A stretch of DNA of 64,000 nucleotides, from the NCBI RefSeq assembly GCF_014656355.1, contig NZ_BNCG01000001.1:638541-702540 (forward strand), given 5' to 3'. A program made the translations under genes and the position numbers. This document shows, piece after piece, positions 1-9,484 of this stretch. The stretch is from Camelimonas fluminis. GTDB taxonomy: Bacteria; Pseudomonadota; Alphaproteobacteria; Rhizobiales; Beijerinckiaceae. The notes below the pieces were generated by a model. It searched no databases and had not been told where the DNA came from. It worked only from the letters and a program-made list of their open reading frames with translations. How positions within the stretch are numbered: the first letter of the stretch is position 1; each line of letters opens with the position of its first letter.

Positions 1-180
1 GCCCTGTGCGTTATGTCGGGGGCTGCGCCAAGGGCGCATCCCGTATTCTCCGCATGAGCGTCGCCGCGCCATCACGTGGAATTTGGTTGCTGGCGGCTTC
101 CATGGAGCCGGCGATCATTCCACTGTGTTGCGACGGAAGCGCGGTCATTTCCGGCCAGCGCGCCTGATCGGGACGCCTGT

Positions 181-1956
181 GTGACCACGCCGCAAATCCT
201 GTCTGTCGTAACCCTGATCGCGATGATGGCGATGTTCGTCTGGGGGCGGTTCCGTTACGACGTCACCGCTTGCATCGCGTTGATCGCCGCCGTCGCCCTC
301 GGCGTTGTCGCCCCGGCGGATGCGTTCAAGGGGTTTTCCGACGACATCGTCATCATTGTCGCCTCGGCCCTGGTGATTTCCGCGGGCGTGCAACGCTCCG
401 GGATTATTGAACTGGCCCTGTCGCTGACCGCGTCGCGGCTGACGCGGGTTCGCACGCAACTGCTGGCGCTGACGGTGACCGTCGGGGTTGCTTCCGGCCT
501 GGTGAAGAATGTCGGCGCCCTTGCCATGATGATGCCGGCGGCTTTCCAGATGGCCCGCAAGAGCAAGGTCAGCCCGTCGGTGTTCCTGATGCCGATGGCC
601 TTCGCTTCGCTGCTGGGCGGCCTGACGACGCTTGTCGGCACCTCGCCCAATATCATCGTCAGCCGCGTGCGCGAGGAGATGACTGGCAAGCCTTTCGGCA
701 TGTTCGATTATTTTCCGACCGGCTTTGGCCTGCTCGTCGGTGGGCTGGCGTTTCTGGCGTTCGGCTACCGGCTGATTCCCCGCGACCGGCGGGCGCCGCC
801 GGATTTGAGCGACGCGCTCGACATCAGGGGGTATTGCACCGAGGCGTCGATCGGCGAGGGGTCGCCGGCAATTGACGAGATGGCGCAGGATTTCGCCGCC
901 CGCCATCAGGGCGAGGTTACCATCGTGTCGGTGTTGCGCGGCCGGCTGCGCAGCTCCGCCTCGCCATTCACGGTTCTGCGCAAGGGCGACACCCTGATCC
1001 TGACTGGCGAGCCCGACGCCCTGGAGCGCGCCATCGCCCATGACCGGCTCAGCCTGGCGGGCCAGGACCGTGAGGCGCCGAAGGGCGCGGAGGGCGATGA
1101 GGTGGCGGTCGTCGAGGTGGTGGTCAACGCCAGTTCGTCACTGATCGGCCAGACGGCGGAACGGCTGCGGCTGCAACAGCGGCACGGGGTCAATATCATC
1201 GCCATTTCCCGCTCGGGCGAGCGGCTGCCGCGCCAGCTTGGAGCCACGGCGCTGCGGGCGGGCGACGTGATCGTATTGCAGGGCCCGCGCAGCATTTTGC
1301 CGGAAAAGATGCGGCATCTCGGGCTTCTGCCCCTGGCTGATCGCGCCCTGCGCCTCGGCAGCGCCCGCGCCGGCTGGCTGCCCCTGATCATCCTGGCCGT
1401 GGCGATGATCGCCACCGCGACGGGCGCCGTTCCGGTCGCGATCTCCTTCTTCGCCGCCGCTGGCCTGATTGTCATCAGCGGCGCCCTGACCCTGCGCGAT
1501 GCCTACGATTCCGTTGAATGGCCAATACTGGTCATGCTGGCGGCGCTGATCCCCGTCAGTGATTCCCTTCGCGCCACAGGCGCCTCGCAGATCATCGCCA
1601 CGCACCTGGCCACGGTGGCCACTGCGTTGCCGGGATGGGGGGCGGTGATGCTGATCATGGTGGTGGCCATGGCGGTGACGCCGTTTCTCAACAACGCCGC
1701 GACGGTGATGGTGATGGCGCCGATCGCGGCTGTGTTCGCGAAAGATCTCGGCTACCGGCCCGAAGCGTTCCTGATCGCCACCGCCATTGGCGCAGGCTGC
1801 GATTTTCTTACGCCGATCGGCCACCAGTGCAACACGCTGGTGTTTGGGCCAGGCGGCTACAAATTCACCGACTACGCCCGGCTTGGGGCGCCGCTGTCTT
1901 TGCTGGTGGTGCTGGCGGGCACGCCGCTGGTGCTCTGGGCGTGGCCGTTGCACTAG
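181..1956 (+). CDS. SLC13-family permease with internal TrkA-C (RCK_C) domains
   Basis: Predicted inner-membrane symporter of the SLC13/DASS type, 591 aa. Two hydrophobic halves flank a soluble block at residues ~215-380 that reads as paired TrkA-C (RCK_C) ligand-binding domains. GTSPNIIVS (~153-161) in the first half and TPIGHQCNT (~544-552) in the second match the paired Asn/Thr substrate-sodium motifs of the family. I chose the GTG at 181 because the first membrane helix follows directly. The longer frame from ATG 76 would add 35 Arg/Ser-rich residues that do not look like family sequence. The gene stands alone. The ligand (sulfate, dicarboxylate or another anion) cannot be read from the sequence. 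Confidence 0.85.
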   Translation: MTTPQILSVVTLIAMMAMFVWGRFRYDVTACIALIAAVALGVVAPADAFKGFSDDIVIIVASALVISAGVQRSGIIELALSLTASRLTRVRTQLLALTVTVGVASGLVKNVGALAMMMPAAFQMARKSKVSPSVFLMPMAFASLLGGLTTLVGTSPNIIVSRVREEMTGKPFGMFDYFPTGFGLLVGGLAFLAFGYRLIPRDRRAPPDLSDALDIRGYCTEASIGEGSPAIDEMAQDFAARHQGEVTIVSVLRGRLRSSASPFTVLRKGDTLILTGEPDALERAIAHDRLSLAGQDREAPKGAEGDEVAVVEVVVNASSSLIGQTAERLRLQQRHGVNIIAISRSGERLPRQLGATALRAGDVIVLQGPRSILPEKMRHLGLLPLADRALRLGSARAGWLPLIILAVAMIATATGAVPVAISFFAAAGLIVISGALTLRDAYDSVEWPILVMLAALIPVSDSLRATGASQIIATHLATVATALPGWGAVMLIMVVAMAVTPFLNNAATVMVMAPIAAVFAKDLGYRPEAFLIATAIGAGCDFLTPIGHQCNTLVFGPGGYKFTDYARLGAPLSLLVVLAGTPLVLWAWPLH

Positions 1957-2479
1957 CGGATTTAACATTTGCATCCAGCTTCACATCATGCGGCATACAA
2001 ATGTTAAAATCATAAATTAAATTATAAAATCAACAGGTTGCCAGTTATTCTGTTCTCGGCGTTCGCGCCACCGTTCTGGATTGCGGGGCGCGAACGCCGG
2101 AAGCAGCCGCCAGAGCATTTTCCTCTTGAGGCGCCGTCAGGGCCGCGCGTTAAATCATGGGGCTGGGCGTGGGTCCGGCAGGCTGGCGCCCTGCCGTGGC
2201 GTCGGCGGCGTCCGCCGGCGGGCTTCACGGGAATGTGTGCGGCGGCGGGTCGCGCATGTTGTCCGGCAAATGGCGCCCCGGCGAACCTGCTCTTTCGCAA
2301 AATTGGCTGTGTGCATGGCTTCTGGCCCATGGCCGCCGTTGCCACGACGGTGGCGTCGCCCTGCGGACCAGAACGGTAGGGCGGGAGAGACGAGGCTCGC
2401 GACGCCATGGTATCTCCAGATTTCAGGTGCTGAATCAGACAAAGCCCACAGAGGGGCGCCGGGGTTAAGGAGTTTCCGG
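1957..2479. other. Intergenic region without a confident gene
   Basis: About 520 bp separate the permease from the next gene. The first 80 bp are AT-rich and hold a perfect inverted repeat (listed separately). The rest is GC-rich. Short open frames exist on both strands, but none has a plausible ribosome binding site or a recognisable product. Confidence 0.6.
1961..2008. repeat. Perfect 11-bp inverted repeat just after the permease stop codon
   Basis: TTTAACATTTG (1961-1971) and its exact complement CAAATGTTAAA (1998-2008) are separated by 26 bp and begin four bases after the TAG stop. No uridine tract follows, so this is either a weak terminator or, given its AT-rich surroundings in a GC-rich chromosome, a regulator-binding dyad. 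Confidence 0.6.
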
Positions 2480-2842
2480 ATGGTGGAGAAGCAACACAAG
2501 GGCCGGTCGACGCCGGCAAGGCTGGCGAGGGGCCCCAGCCCCAGGGCTGCTGTCCTGGCGGCTGTGGCGATGCTCGGCGCGGGCGGCGCTTTGATGGCGA
2601 CGACTTCCGGGGCGTCGGCCTGGTGTCGCGGCCCAGGTTGCTATGGCCCGCCAGCGGCTGGCGTGGTTGGCGGACTGGCCATTGGGGCGCTGGCCGGCGC
2701 GGCCGCCGCCGGGGCGCTTGCGCCGCCTCCGCCCCCGCCGCCGGTCGTTTATGACGAGGGGCCGGAATGTTACATGACCTCACGCCGCGTCTGGGTGGAA
2801 GGTCTGGGCTGGCGCCGTCGCCAGGTTGAGGTTTGCGACTGA
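2480..2842 (+). CDS. Small exported Gly/Pro-rich protein with Cys-bounded C-terminal tail
   Basis: A 120-aa protein. ATG 2480 follows an AAGGAG site at 2467-2472 with ideal spacing. A long basic N-region precedes a hydrophobic stretch (~23-41), and a likely signal peptidase site follows ASA (45-47). Then come a glycine-zipper-like segment rich in GG/AG pairs (~60-80) and a proline run (~84-92). The tail starts at ECYMTSRRV and ends VEVCD, so two cysteines bracket an Arg-rich, Trp-containing stretch. The same tail pattern ends the protein at 3274-3807, so the two are probably distant paralogues. Function is unknown; an envelope location is inferred from the signal and glycine zipper. Confidence 0.7.
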   Translation: MVEKQHKGRSTPARLARGPSPRAAVLAAVAMLGAGGALMATTSGASAWCRGPGCYGPPAAGVVGGLAIGALAGAAAAGALAPPPPPPPVVYDEGPECYMTSRRVWVEGLGWRRRQVEVCD

Positions 2843-2852
2843 TCGTCTGCAA

Positions 2853-2884
2853 CCAGGGAAGGCTCCTGCCAGGGAAGGCTCCTG
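2853..2884. repeat. Tandem 16-bp direct repeat
   Basis: CCAGGGAAGGCTCCTG occurs twice with no spacer (2853-2868 and 2869-2884), ten bases after the stop of the preceding gene. It looks like a local slippage duplication. Each unit can form a small AGG/CCT hairpin. Confidence 0.8.
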
Positions 2885-3154
2885 CGGATTGCGTGGGAGC
2901 CGGTCCTGAAAGCCTGCCTGGACGTGTCGGGCAGGTCGGTCCGCCGGTCGTTGTTCTGACCTGCGGCGGCGACGGTCTTGCCGGCGTCAATGGATATTGT
3001 CCGTGACAGTATTCATTTGCTCAGGCGCAATCTCGCGGGACGCAAAAATCCCCCGCCGGATCTCAGTTGCCGGATCTTCGCCGCCAGATTTCCAACAAGC
3101 TCCTGGCAGGCGTGTGGCGGCTGTGTTTTCAGGCGGGTTGCGAGATATATATTG

Positions 3155-3187
3155 AAATCCCGACGCCATTACGTCGGGATTTTTTAT
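3155..3187 (+). terminator. Rho-independent terminator 87 bp upstream of the next start
   Basis: Stem AAATCCCGACG (3155-3165) pairs perfectly with CGTCGGGATTT (3172-3182) around loop CCATTA and is followed by TTTATT. It lies 313 bp after one gene and 87 bp before the start of the next. It ends the upstream transcript, a small RNA, or works as a leader attenuator. Confidence 0.85.
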
Positions 3188-3273
3188 TGGCTATCTTTTG
3201 CCATAGTTATTTGAAAGTATTCGTCAGGGATCAGGTTGGGTTGGTCGCTCTCTCCGCTACGGGAGGTTTGACG

Positions 3274-3807
3274 ATGTCTATGCCTGCTTTGACGTCGATG
3301 CGTCCATGGTTCTTGCCAGCGGCGGTGTTGGCTGGCCTTCTGACATGTATGCCAGCCCAGGTCGAAGCCCAGGGGTTTCGCCACGGCGGCGGCGCTCATT
3401 TTGGAGGCCCCCATTTTGGAGGCCCCCGTTTCGGCGGACCACGCTTTGGTCCCGGCCCGGCAGGGCTGAGGCCGGGATGGGGCGGCCCGAGGCCATATTT
3501 TCATCCAGGACCCGCCTATCGTCCTGGTTGGGGTTACCGTCCAGGGTGGGGTTATCGACCCGCATACTGGCGCCCCTACTATCGCCCGTATTACTACAGG
3601 CCCGCGTATTGGGGCGGCGGCCCGTATTGGGGTTACGGCGGTTATGGCTATCCTCTCGCCGCCGGCCTGGCTCTGGGGGCCGCTGCGGCGACTGCCTACC
3701 CGGCCTACACAACATATGTGGATGGACCCTGCTATTGGGCGCCGCGACGCGTTATCGAACATGGTCGCTGGGTAAGGCGCGTCGTCACGGTCTGTTACGA
3801 TCAGTAG
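3274..3807 (+). CDS. Secreted Gly/Pro/Tyr-rich repeat protein
   Basis: A 177-aa protein with an excellent GGGAGG site at 3261-3266. The signal peptide has its hydrophobic core at ~12-24 and likely cleavage after VEA (~32). The mature part begins with FGGP/FGGPR repeats (~45-62), continues with tandem GYRPGW, PYYRP and YRPAYW units (~85-115), and has a short Ala/Gly hydrophobic stretch. The tail from CYWAPRRV to VTVCYDQ matches the Cys-bounded tail of the protein at 2480-2842. Low-complexity Tyr/Pro/Gly sequence suggests a surface-exposed, poorly ordered protein. I do not recognise a function. Confidence 0.7.
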   Translation: MSMPALTSMRPWFLPAAVLAGLLTCMPAQVEAQGFRHGGGAHFGGPHFGGPRFGGPRFGPGPAGLRPGWGGPRPYFHPGPAYRPGWGYRPGWGYRPAYWRPYYRPYYYRPAYWGGGPYWGYGGYGYPLAAGLALGAAAATAYPAYTTYVDGPCYWAPRRVIEHGRWVRRVVTVCYDQ

Positions 3808-3867
3808 CGCCTGCGGGAACGGGGCCCTGACAGCGGCCGTTGCGGGAATCAGACACCGGAAACAGAC

Positions 3868-3899
3868 AAAGGCGGGGATTGCTCCCCGCCTTCTGTTTT
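3868..3899. terminator. Bidirectional terminator between convergent genes
   Basis: GGCGGGGA (3871-3878) pairs with TCCCCGCC (3883-3890) around loop TTGC. A-rich sequence precedes it and TTCTGTTTT follows, so it can act on both strands. It sits between the convergent genes ending at 3807 and 3963. Confidence 0.88.
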
Positions 3900-3962
3900 C
3901 GGAACTCGATGGGCCTCGCGGCTTCCGCCCAGAGGCTGGGGCCGGAGACGCGGGCCTTGCGC

Positions 3963-5642
3963 CTATTTGGTGTCGAAGGTCTCGATATCCCGGTCCTTGG
4001 TTTCCGGCACACAGAGCAGGCCGATGACGAAGGTGGCCACCGCAATGACGATTGGATACCAGAGGCCGTAGTAGATGTCGCCGGTCTGCGCCACCATGGC
4101 GAAAGCCGTTGCCGGCAGCAGGCCGCCGAACCAGCCGTTGCCGATATGATAGGGCAGCGACATTGAGGTGTAGCGGATGCGGGTGGGGAACAGCTCCACC
4201 AGCGCGGCGGCGATTGGTCCGTAAACCATCGTCACCAGCAGAACCAGGATGAACAGCAACCCGATGACGCCAGCCACCTGCGGGCGGAAGATGTCGAACG
4301 GATGCGCCATCTTGACCACGCCGGCCTGGGCGGCGGCCAGCGGATAGCCCGCGTTCTGGAGCGCCGTCGATATGGCGGCCTTGAAGTTCTGGTCCCATGG
4401 CACGGTCACGTCATTCACCCGCACCGAAACCGGCGTTCCGGCCGCTGCCGGCTGGGTGGTGTAACGCACCGACGATTTGGCGAGGAAGTCGCGGGCCAGG
4501 TCGCATGGCGCCGTGAATATGCGGGTGCCGACGGGGTTGAACAGGTTTCCGCACTGGGCCGGATCGGCCACCACGGTCACCTTGACGTTCTCGATGGCCC
4601 GCTCCAGCGCCGGATTGGCAAGGGTGGTGATCTGCTTGAACACGGGGAAGTAGACAATGGCGGCGATCAGGCATCCGGCAAGGATGACGGGCTTGCGGCC
4701 GATCTTGTCGGACAGCCAACCGAAGAATACGAAGAAGCCGGTTCCCAACACCAGCGACCATGCGATCAGCAGGTTGGAGGTGTAGCCGTCCACCTTGACG
4801 ATCGATTGCAGGAAGAACAGCGCGTAAAACTGGCCCGTGTACCAGACGACGCCCTGGCCGGCGACAAGTCCGAAGAGCGCGATCAGCACGAACTTCAGGT
4901 TCCGCCACTCGCCGAAGGCTTCCGAAAGCGGAGCCTTGGAGCGGGTGCCTTCTTCCTTCATGCGCTTGAAGGCCGGCGACTCGTCCAGCTGGGTGCGAAT
5001 CCAGACCGAAACGCCAAGCAGCAGGATCGACACCAGGAAGGGAACGCGCCAGCCCCAGTCGGCAAAGGCTTGCTCGCCCACGATGGTGCGGGTGAACAGA
5101 ATAACCAGCAGCGACAGGAACAGCCCAAGCGTCGCCGTCGTCTGGATCCAGGAGGTGTAGAAACCGCGCCGGCCATGGGGGGCGTGCTCAGCCACATAGG
5201 TGGCGGCGCCGCCATACTCGCCGCCGAGGGCGAGGCCCTGGAGCAGGCGCAGGGTGATCAGGATGATGGGCGCCAGGATGCCGATGGTGGCGGCATTGGG
5301 CAGGATGCCGACGATGAAGGTCGACAGGCCCATGATCAGGATCGTGATCAGAAAGGTGTATTTGCGGCCGACAAGATCGCCGATACGGCCAAACACAAGG
5401 GCGCCGAAAGGTCTCACAAGAAAGCCCGCCGCAAAGGCGAGCAGGGCGAAAATATCCCGGGTGGCGGGCGGATAGGCGCTAAAGAACTGCGCGCCAATGA
5501 TCGCCGCGAGCGATCCATACAGGTAGAAATCGTACCACTCGAAAACAGTGCCGAGCGAGGAAGCGAAGACAACCTTCTTCTCTTCCCGGGTCATGGGGCG
5601 CGGCGGGGCCACGCCCCGGGATACTCCTGCCTGTGATGTCAT
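3963..5642 (-). CDS. MFS transporter, metabolite:H+ symporter family (ShiA/ProP-like)
   Basis: A 559-aa inner-membrane proton symporter. FEWYDFYLYG (~34-43) in helix 1, GRIGDLVGRK (~85-94) as the loop 2-3 MFS signature and RLLQGLALGGEYGG (~132-145) in helix 4 are hallmarks of the metabolite:H+ symporter group, which carries dicarboxylates, shikimate or betaines. Helices 7 to 9 hold a second GWLSDKIGRK-like signature. A ~100-residue polar insert between helices ~9 and 10 (residues ~330-435), with two cysteines, is longer than in ProP or KgtP and probably faces the periplasm. The substrate is unknown. It is transcribed alone. Confidence 0.88.
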   Translation of the reverse strand: MTSQAGVSRGVAPPRPMTREEKKVVFASSLGTVFEWYDFYLYGSLAAIIGAQFFSAYPPATRDIFALLAFAAGFLVRPFGALVFGRIGDLVGRKYTFLITILIMGLSTFIVGILPNAATIGILAPIILITLRLLQGLALGGEYGGAATYVAEHAPHGRRGFYTSWIQTTATLGLFLSLLVILFTRTIVGEQAFADWGWRVPFLVSILLLGVSVWIRTQLDESPAFKRMKEEGTRSKAPLSEAFGEWRNLKFVLIALFGLVAGQGVVWYTGQFYALFFLQSIVKVDGYTSNLLIAWSLVLGTGFFVFFGWLSDKIGRKPVILAGCLIAAIVYFPVFKQITTLANPALERAIENVKVTVVADPAQCGNLFNPVGTRIFTAPCDLARDFLAKSSVRYTTQPAAAGTPVSVRVNDVTVPWDQNFKAAISTALQNAGYPLAAAQAGVVKMAHPFDIFRPQVAGVIGLLFILVLLVTMVYGPIAAALVELFPTRIRYTSMSLPYHIGNGWFGGLLPATAFAMVAQTGDIYYGLWYPIVIAVATFVIGLLCVPETKDRDIETFDTK

Positions 5643-6164
5643 TCCAACCTCCCTGAACGTCGTCGCTGATGCTGACGCGCCTGCCCTTGGGGCAGGTCTC
5701 CGGGCTGGCGTCGCCAGGTTCAGGTCATGTGTGAAAACACGATTCCCCGGCAGCCAGTCGTGGTCGCTGGTGAAAGGCTAGATTCCGTGTGACGTGGTGT
5801 CGCTCAGTAATAAGTATATAAATAATAAGTCTAATAATGGTTGTCCGCGTCCGGGATGTTGTTTGCGTCAGCCCGAAGCAGGCGTCGTCACATTGTTCCC
5901 GAATATCGGGCGTCATGACAAACCCAGGCATCCGACGCATTGGGGTTTTTGGCGACGCTCCAGGGCTGTAAAGCATTTCCAGCAAGGAAATGCGTCACGC
6001 TGATTTGAACTTTGCAGATTGTGGATGCGGCGGATCGTGGATGCATCGGCGTCCCAGCGGCCTGGCGTCGGACAGGCGGGACCGCAGGCGCGACATGTGG
6101 CGCAGCCAGTCCGCGTCGTAGCGAGGAACCAGGGTTTGCTCCGTCAAGCCGATTGAAGGTCGCT
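5643..6164. other. Intergenic region between MFS gene start and rlmB end
   Basis: About 520 bp. The AT-rich patch at 5805-5840 contains direct repeats of AATAAGT (5809-5815 and 5824-5830) spaced 15 bp apart, a reasonable place for the MFS promoter and regulator. A hairpin GCATTTCC/GGAAATGC (5973-5993) resembles the short arms of the dispersed type I repeat described further on and may be a deletion remnant. No gene is supported. Confidence 0.5.
5973..5993. repeat. Short hairpin resembling a remnant of the type I dispersed repeat
   Basis: GCATTTCC (5973-5980) and GGAAATGC (5986-5993) flank AGCAA, and GTCA follows. The arms and the AATGCGTCA junction resemble the type I element copy at 47081-47183. 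The assignment is tentative because only ~30 bp can be compared. Confidence 0.35.
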
Positions 6165-7010
6165 CTATTCCGCGACGGGAGGGCAGGCCCGCGCCACCGC
6201 GTAAAGCGAGATAGCCGCGGCGTTCGAGACGTTCAGGCTCTTGATGCGTCCCGGCATGTCGAGACGCGCCAGCGCCTGACACCGCTGGCGCGTCAGTTGC
6301 CTCAGGCCTTTGCCTTCCGCGCCCAGCACAAGGGCGAGCGGGCGGCGCATGGGCACGCCCTCAAGAACCGAATCGCCCTCCGAATCGAGCCCGATGCACA
6401 TGACGCCGCGCTCGCTCATGGTTTGCAGGGCGCCGGCCAGATTGCGCACGGTGACGATCGGCACGTACTCCAGTCCCCCCGAGGCCGATTTGGCCAGCAC
6501 GCCGGTCGCGGCGGGGCTGTGCCGCGCCGTGGTGATGATGGCGCTGACGCCGAACGCAGCAGCCGTCCGGACGATGGCGCCGACATTGTGTGGATCGGTG
6601 ATCTGGTCGAGCACGAGGAACACGCCATCCTGCGGCATGGATTCGAGCGTCGGCGCGTCGAGCGGCTCGACTTCCGCATACAGGCCCTGGTGCACCGCGT
6701 CCGGTCCCACCAGCCGGTCGATCTGTTCGGGACGGACGATCTCGGCGGTTATGGCCGGCGTCAGGCCCGCTTCCTGCAGGCGCCGCTGCGCGTTCTCCGT
6801 AACCAGCAGGCGCAGGAAGGAGCGGCCGCTGTTGGCGATCGCTTCGGCTACCGGCCGCCAGCCATACAGCACCACCGTGTCTTCCGCATGCTCGGGCCGG
6901 TTCGCCTTCCACTCTGCCCGCGCCGCCTCGCGCCGGGCGTGATCCGGGCGGCGCCTGGGGCCCCTGGAGGCCTGGTTGCGATGATGGGGAGGCGGCCGGT
7001 TGGCGGACAT
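6165..7010 (-). CDS. rlmB: 23S rRNA (guanosine-2'-O-)-methyltransferase RlmB (SpoU/TrmH family)
   Basis: A 281-aa SPOUT methyltransferase that would 2'-O-methylate a 23S rRNA guanosine using S-adenosylmethionine. The basic N-terminus (1-40) is followed by a substrate-binding domain starting VLYGWRPV (~48). The three SpoU motifs are DPHNVGAIVRTA (139-150), LVLGAEGKGL (227-236) and IKSLNVSNAAAIS (256-268), with the catalytic Asn/Arg/Ser-Asn residues present. ATG 7010 is chosen because a GGA lies at good spacing; ATG 7016 is two codons longer. The gene is divergent from tRNA-Tyr, a common arrangement in alphaproteobacteria. Confidence 0.9.
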   Translation of the reverse strand: MSANRPPPHHRNQASRGPRRRPDHARREAARAEWKANRPEHAEDTVVLYGWRPVAEAIANSGRSFLRLLVTENAQRRLQEAGLTPAITAEIVRPEQIDRLVGPDAVHQGLYAEVEPLDAPTLESMPQDGVFLVLDQITDPHNVGAIVRTAAAFGVSAIITTARHSPAATGVLAKSASGGLEYVPIVTVRNLAGALQTMSERGVMCIGLDSEGDSVLEGVPMRRPLALVLGAEGKGLRQLTRQRCQALARLDMPGRIKSLNVSNAAAISLYAVARACPPVAE

Positions 7011-7194
7011 GGGCATTTTCCAGACGACGTCCTTCACGGCGCGATGGCGCCGGCCGCCGTATGACGGGTGAGAGACTGGTTTGCGCGGCTGTTCTGCACG
7101 CTTCAGAACCTGTTGTCGACCGGAGGGCGCGGGAATGCGGCGCGGCGACCGCCAGATAATCCACATGTCCTGACAATTTGCGGGGCGAGGGGCG

Positions 7195-7223
7195 TTGACA
7201 GCGTCGGCTGCTCTCCGCATAAG
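7195..7223 (+). promoter_or_regulatory. Probable sigma-70 promoter of the tRNA genes
   Basis: A consensus -35 TTGACA (7195-7200) is followed after exactly 17 bp by CATAAG (7218-7223), about 85 bp upstream of tRNA-Tyr. Position and spacing fit a stable-RNA promoter. The -10 box matches only in its core. Confidence 0.6.
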
Positions 7224-7306
7224 AGCGCCACGTTGCCACGGCGGTTCGCCGGCCGGCGACGCACCCGGGGCGCTGGCAAGCGTCCTGCGGACATTCCGGA
7301 CGATGA

Positions 7307-7391
7307 GGAGGGATGCCCGAGTGGTTAAAGGGGACGGACTGTAAATCCGTTGGCTATGCCTACGTTGGTTCAAATCCAACTCCCTCCACCA
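7307..7391 (+). tRNA. tRNA-Tyr (anticodon GTA)
   Basis: Acceptor GGAGGGA (7307-7313) pairs with TCCCTCC (7381-7387). Discriminator A and an encoded CCA follow. The anticodon GTA sits in ACTGTAAAT, and there is a long variable arm as expected of bacterial tRNA-Tyr. The T loop reads GGTTCAAATCC. Confidence 0.97.
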
Positions 7392-7479
7392 TCGGCTCCG
7401 GAATAGTTTCTTGCGTCAGCAGATATTCAGGGCATAATCCCGGCAGACCGGGGCTGGCGTGAGTATATTCGCCACCGGC

Positions 7480-7553
7480 GCGGGTGTAGCTCAATGGTAG
7501 AGCAGCAGCCTTCCAAGCTGAATACGAGGGTTCGATTCCCTTCACCCGCTCCA
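7480..7553 (+). tRNA. tRNA-Gly (anticodon TCC)
   Basis: Acceptor GCGGGTG (7480-7486) pairs with CACCCGC (7543-7549) and CCA is encoded. Loop CTTCCAA gives anticodon TCC. The D arm GCTCAATGGTAGAGC and T loop GGGTTCGATTCCC are canonical. The length is 74 nt with CCA. Confidence 0.97.
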
Positions 7554-7857
7554 CCTCCCTGACATCTTTCCCCTATACCTGACCTTTGTGGCTCCGGCGC
7601 AATCTGGCGCGGAGGCGTTTCCTTTATGAACGTCGCTTTGCCCTGGAAGATTTTCCCGGAAACGTCATGGCGGTCGGGTCTTGAAAAGAACGCGCATCGA
7701 CTGCATGTCCGCGCAAGTTTGATTTTGCAAACCACACCCGGAATTTGCTAGGGAAGCGCGCGTCACAGCCTCCGGCCGGAAAAACCTTGTCGGGACGGGC
7801 GCGGCGATGCTCCCGGGGCACAGTTGTCGGGAATGTTTCCCGTAACAGGAAAGCAAG
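7554..7857. other. tRNA-tuf spacer
   Basis: This 304-bp spacer lies between tRNA-Gly and tuf. It should hold the tuf promoter and leader. TTGATT at 7719-7724 and TTGCTA at 7745-7750 are candidates, but their 20-bp spacing is poor. No gene or clear terminator is seen, so the tRNAs and tuf may be co-transcribed. Confidence 0.4.
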
Positions 7858-9048
<1,191 letters not shown>

Positions 9049-9062
9049 TCTCTTGGGTCCGG

Positions 9063-9092
9063 GGGCGCGCCGGAATGACGGCGCGTCCTTTT
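9063..9092 (+). terminator. Terminator between tuf and rpsJ
   Basis: GGGCGCGCCG (9063-9072) pairs with CGGCGCGTCC (9079-9088), with one G-U pair, around loop GAATGA. TTTT follows. It probably ends or attenuates tuf transcription, so the S10 operon should have its own promoter in the short gap before 9124. Confidence 0.8.
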
Positions 9093-9123
9093 CTATTGAA
9101 GTACGTCGGCCCGGAGGGGTCTT

Positions 9124-9435
9124 ATGATCAACGGTCAGAATATCCGAATTCGCCTCAAGGCGTTCGATCACCGCATCCTCGATGCGTCGACCCGTGAGAT
9201 CGTCTCGACGGCGAAGCGGACGGGCGCACAGGTTCGTGGCCCCATCCCGCTGCCTACCCGTATCGAGAAGTACACGGTCAATCGTTCGCCTCACATCGAC
9301 AAGAAGTCGCGTGAGCAGTTCGAGATGCGCACCCACAAGCGCGTTCTCGACATCGTGGACCCGACCCCGCAAACCGTGGACGCGCTGATGAAGCTCGACC
9401 TCGCCGCCGGTGTTGACGTCGAAATCAAGCTCTGA
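9124..9435 (+). CDS. rpsJ: 30S ribosomal protein S10
   Basis: S10, 103 aa. It is part of the 30S head and doubles as NusE in antitermination. [12 protein letters not shown] (5-16) and the [13 protein letters not shown] loop are typical. GGAGGGG lies six bases before ATG 9124. It is the first gene of the S10 operon. Confidence 0.97.
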   Translation: MINGQNIRIRLKAFDHRILDASTREIVSTAKRTGAQVRGPIPLPTRIEKYTVNRSPHIDKKSREQFEMRTHKRVLDIVDPTPQTVDALMKLDLAAGVDVEIKL

Positions 9436-9484
9436 CGAGCGTTATTGCCGACGGTTGCCTCGGCACGCCTTAGAGGATACGCAA

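Larger units (their letters stand above)
2843..3273. other. Intergenic region with tandem repeat and orphan terminator
   Basis: This 431-bp gap lies between the two small secreted-protein genes. It holds a 16-bp tandem duplication and a strong rho-independent terminator (both listed separately). I see no convincing gene. A short transcript ending at the terminator, such as a small RNA, remains possible. Confidence 0.6.

Noticed and set aside
7307-7553. tRNA genes as an integration site for a genomic island
   Set aside because: No integrase, no repeated tRNA 3' end and no foreign genes nearby. Essential genes follow on both sides.
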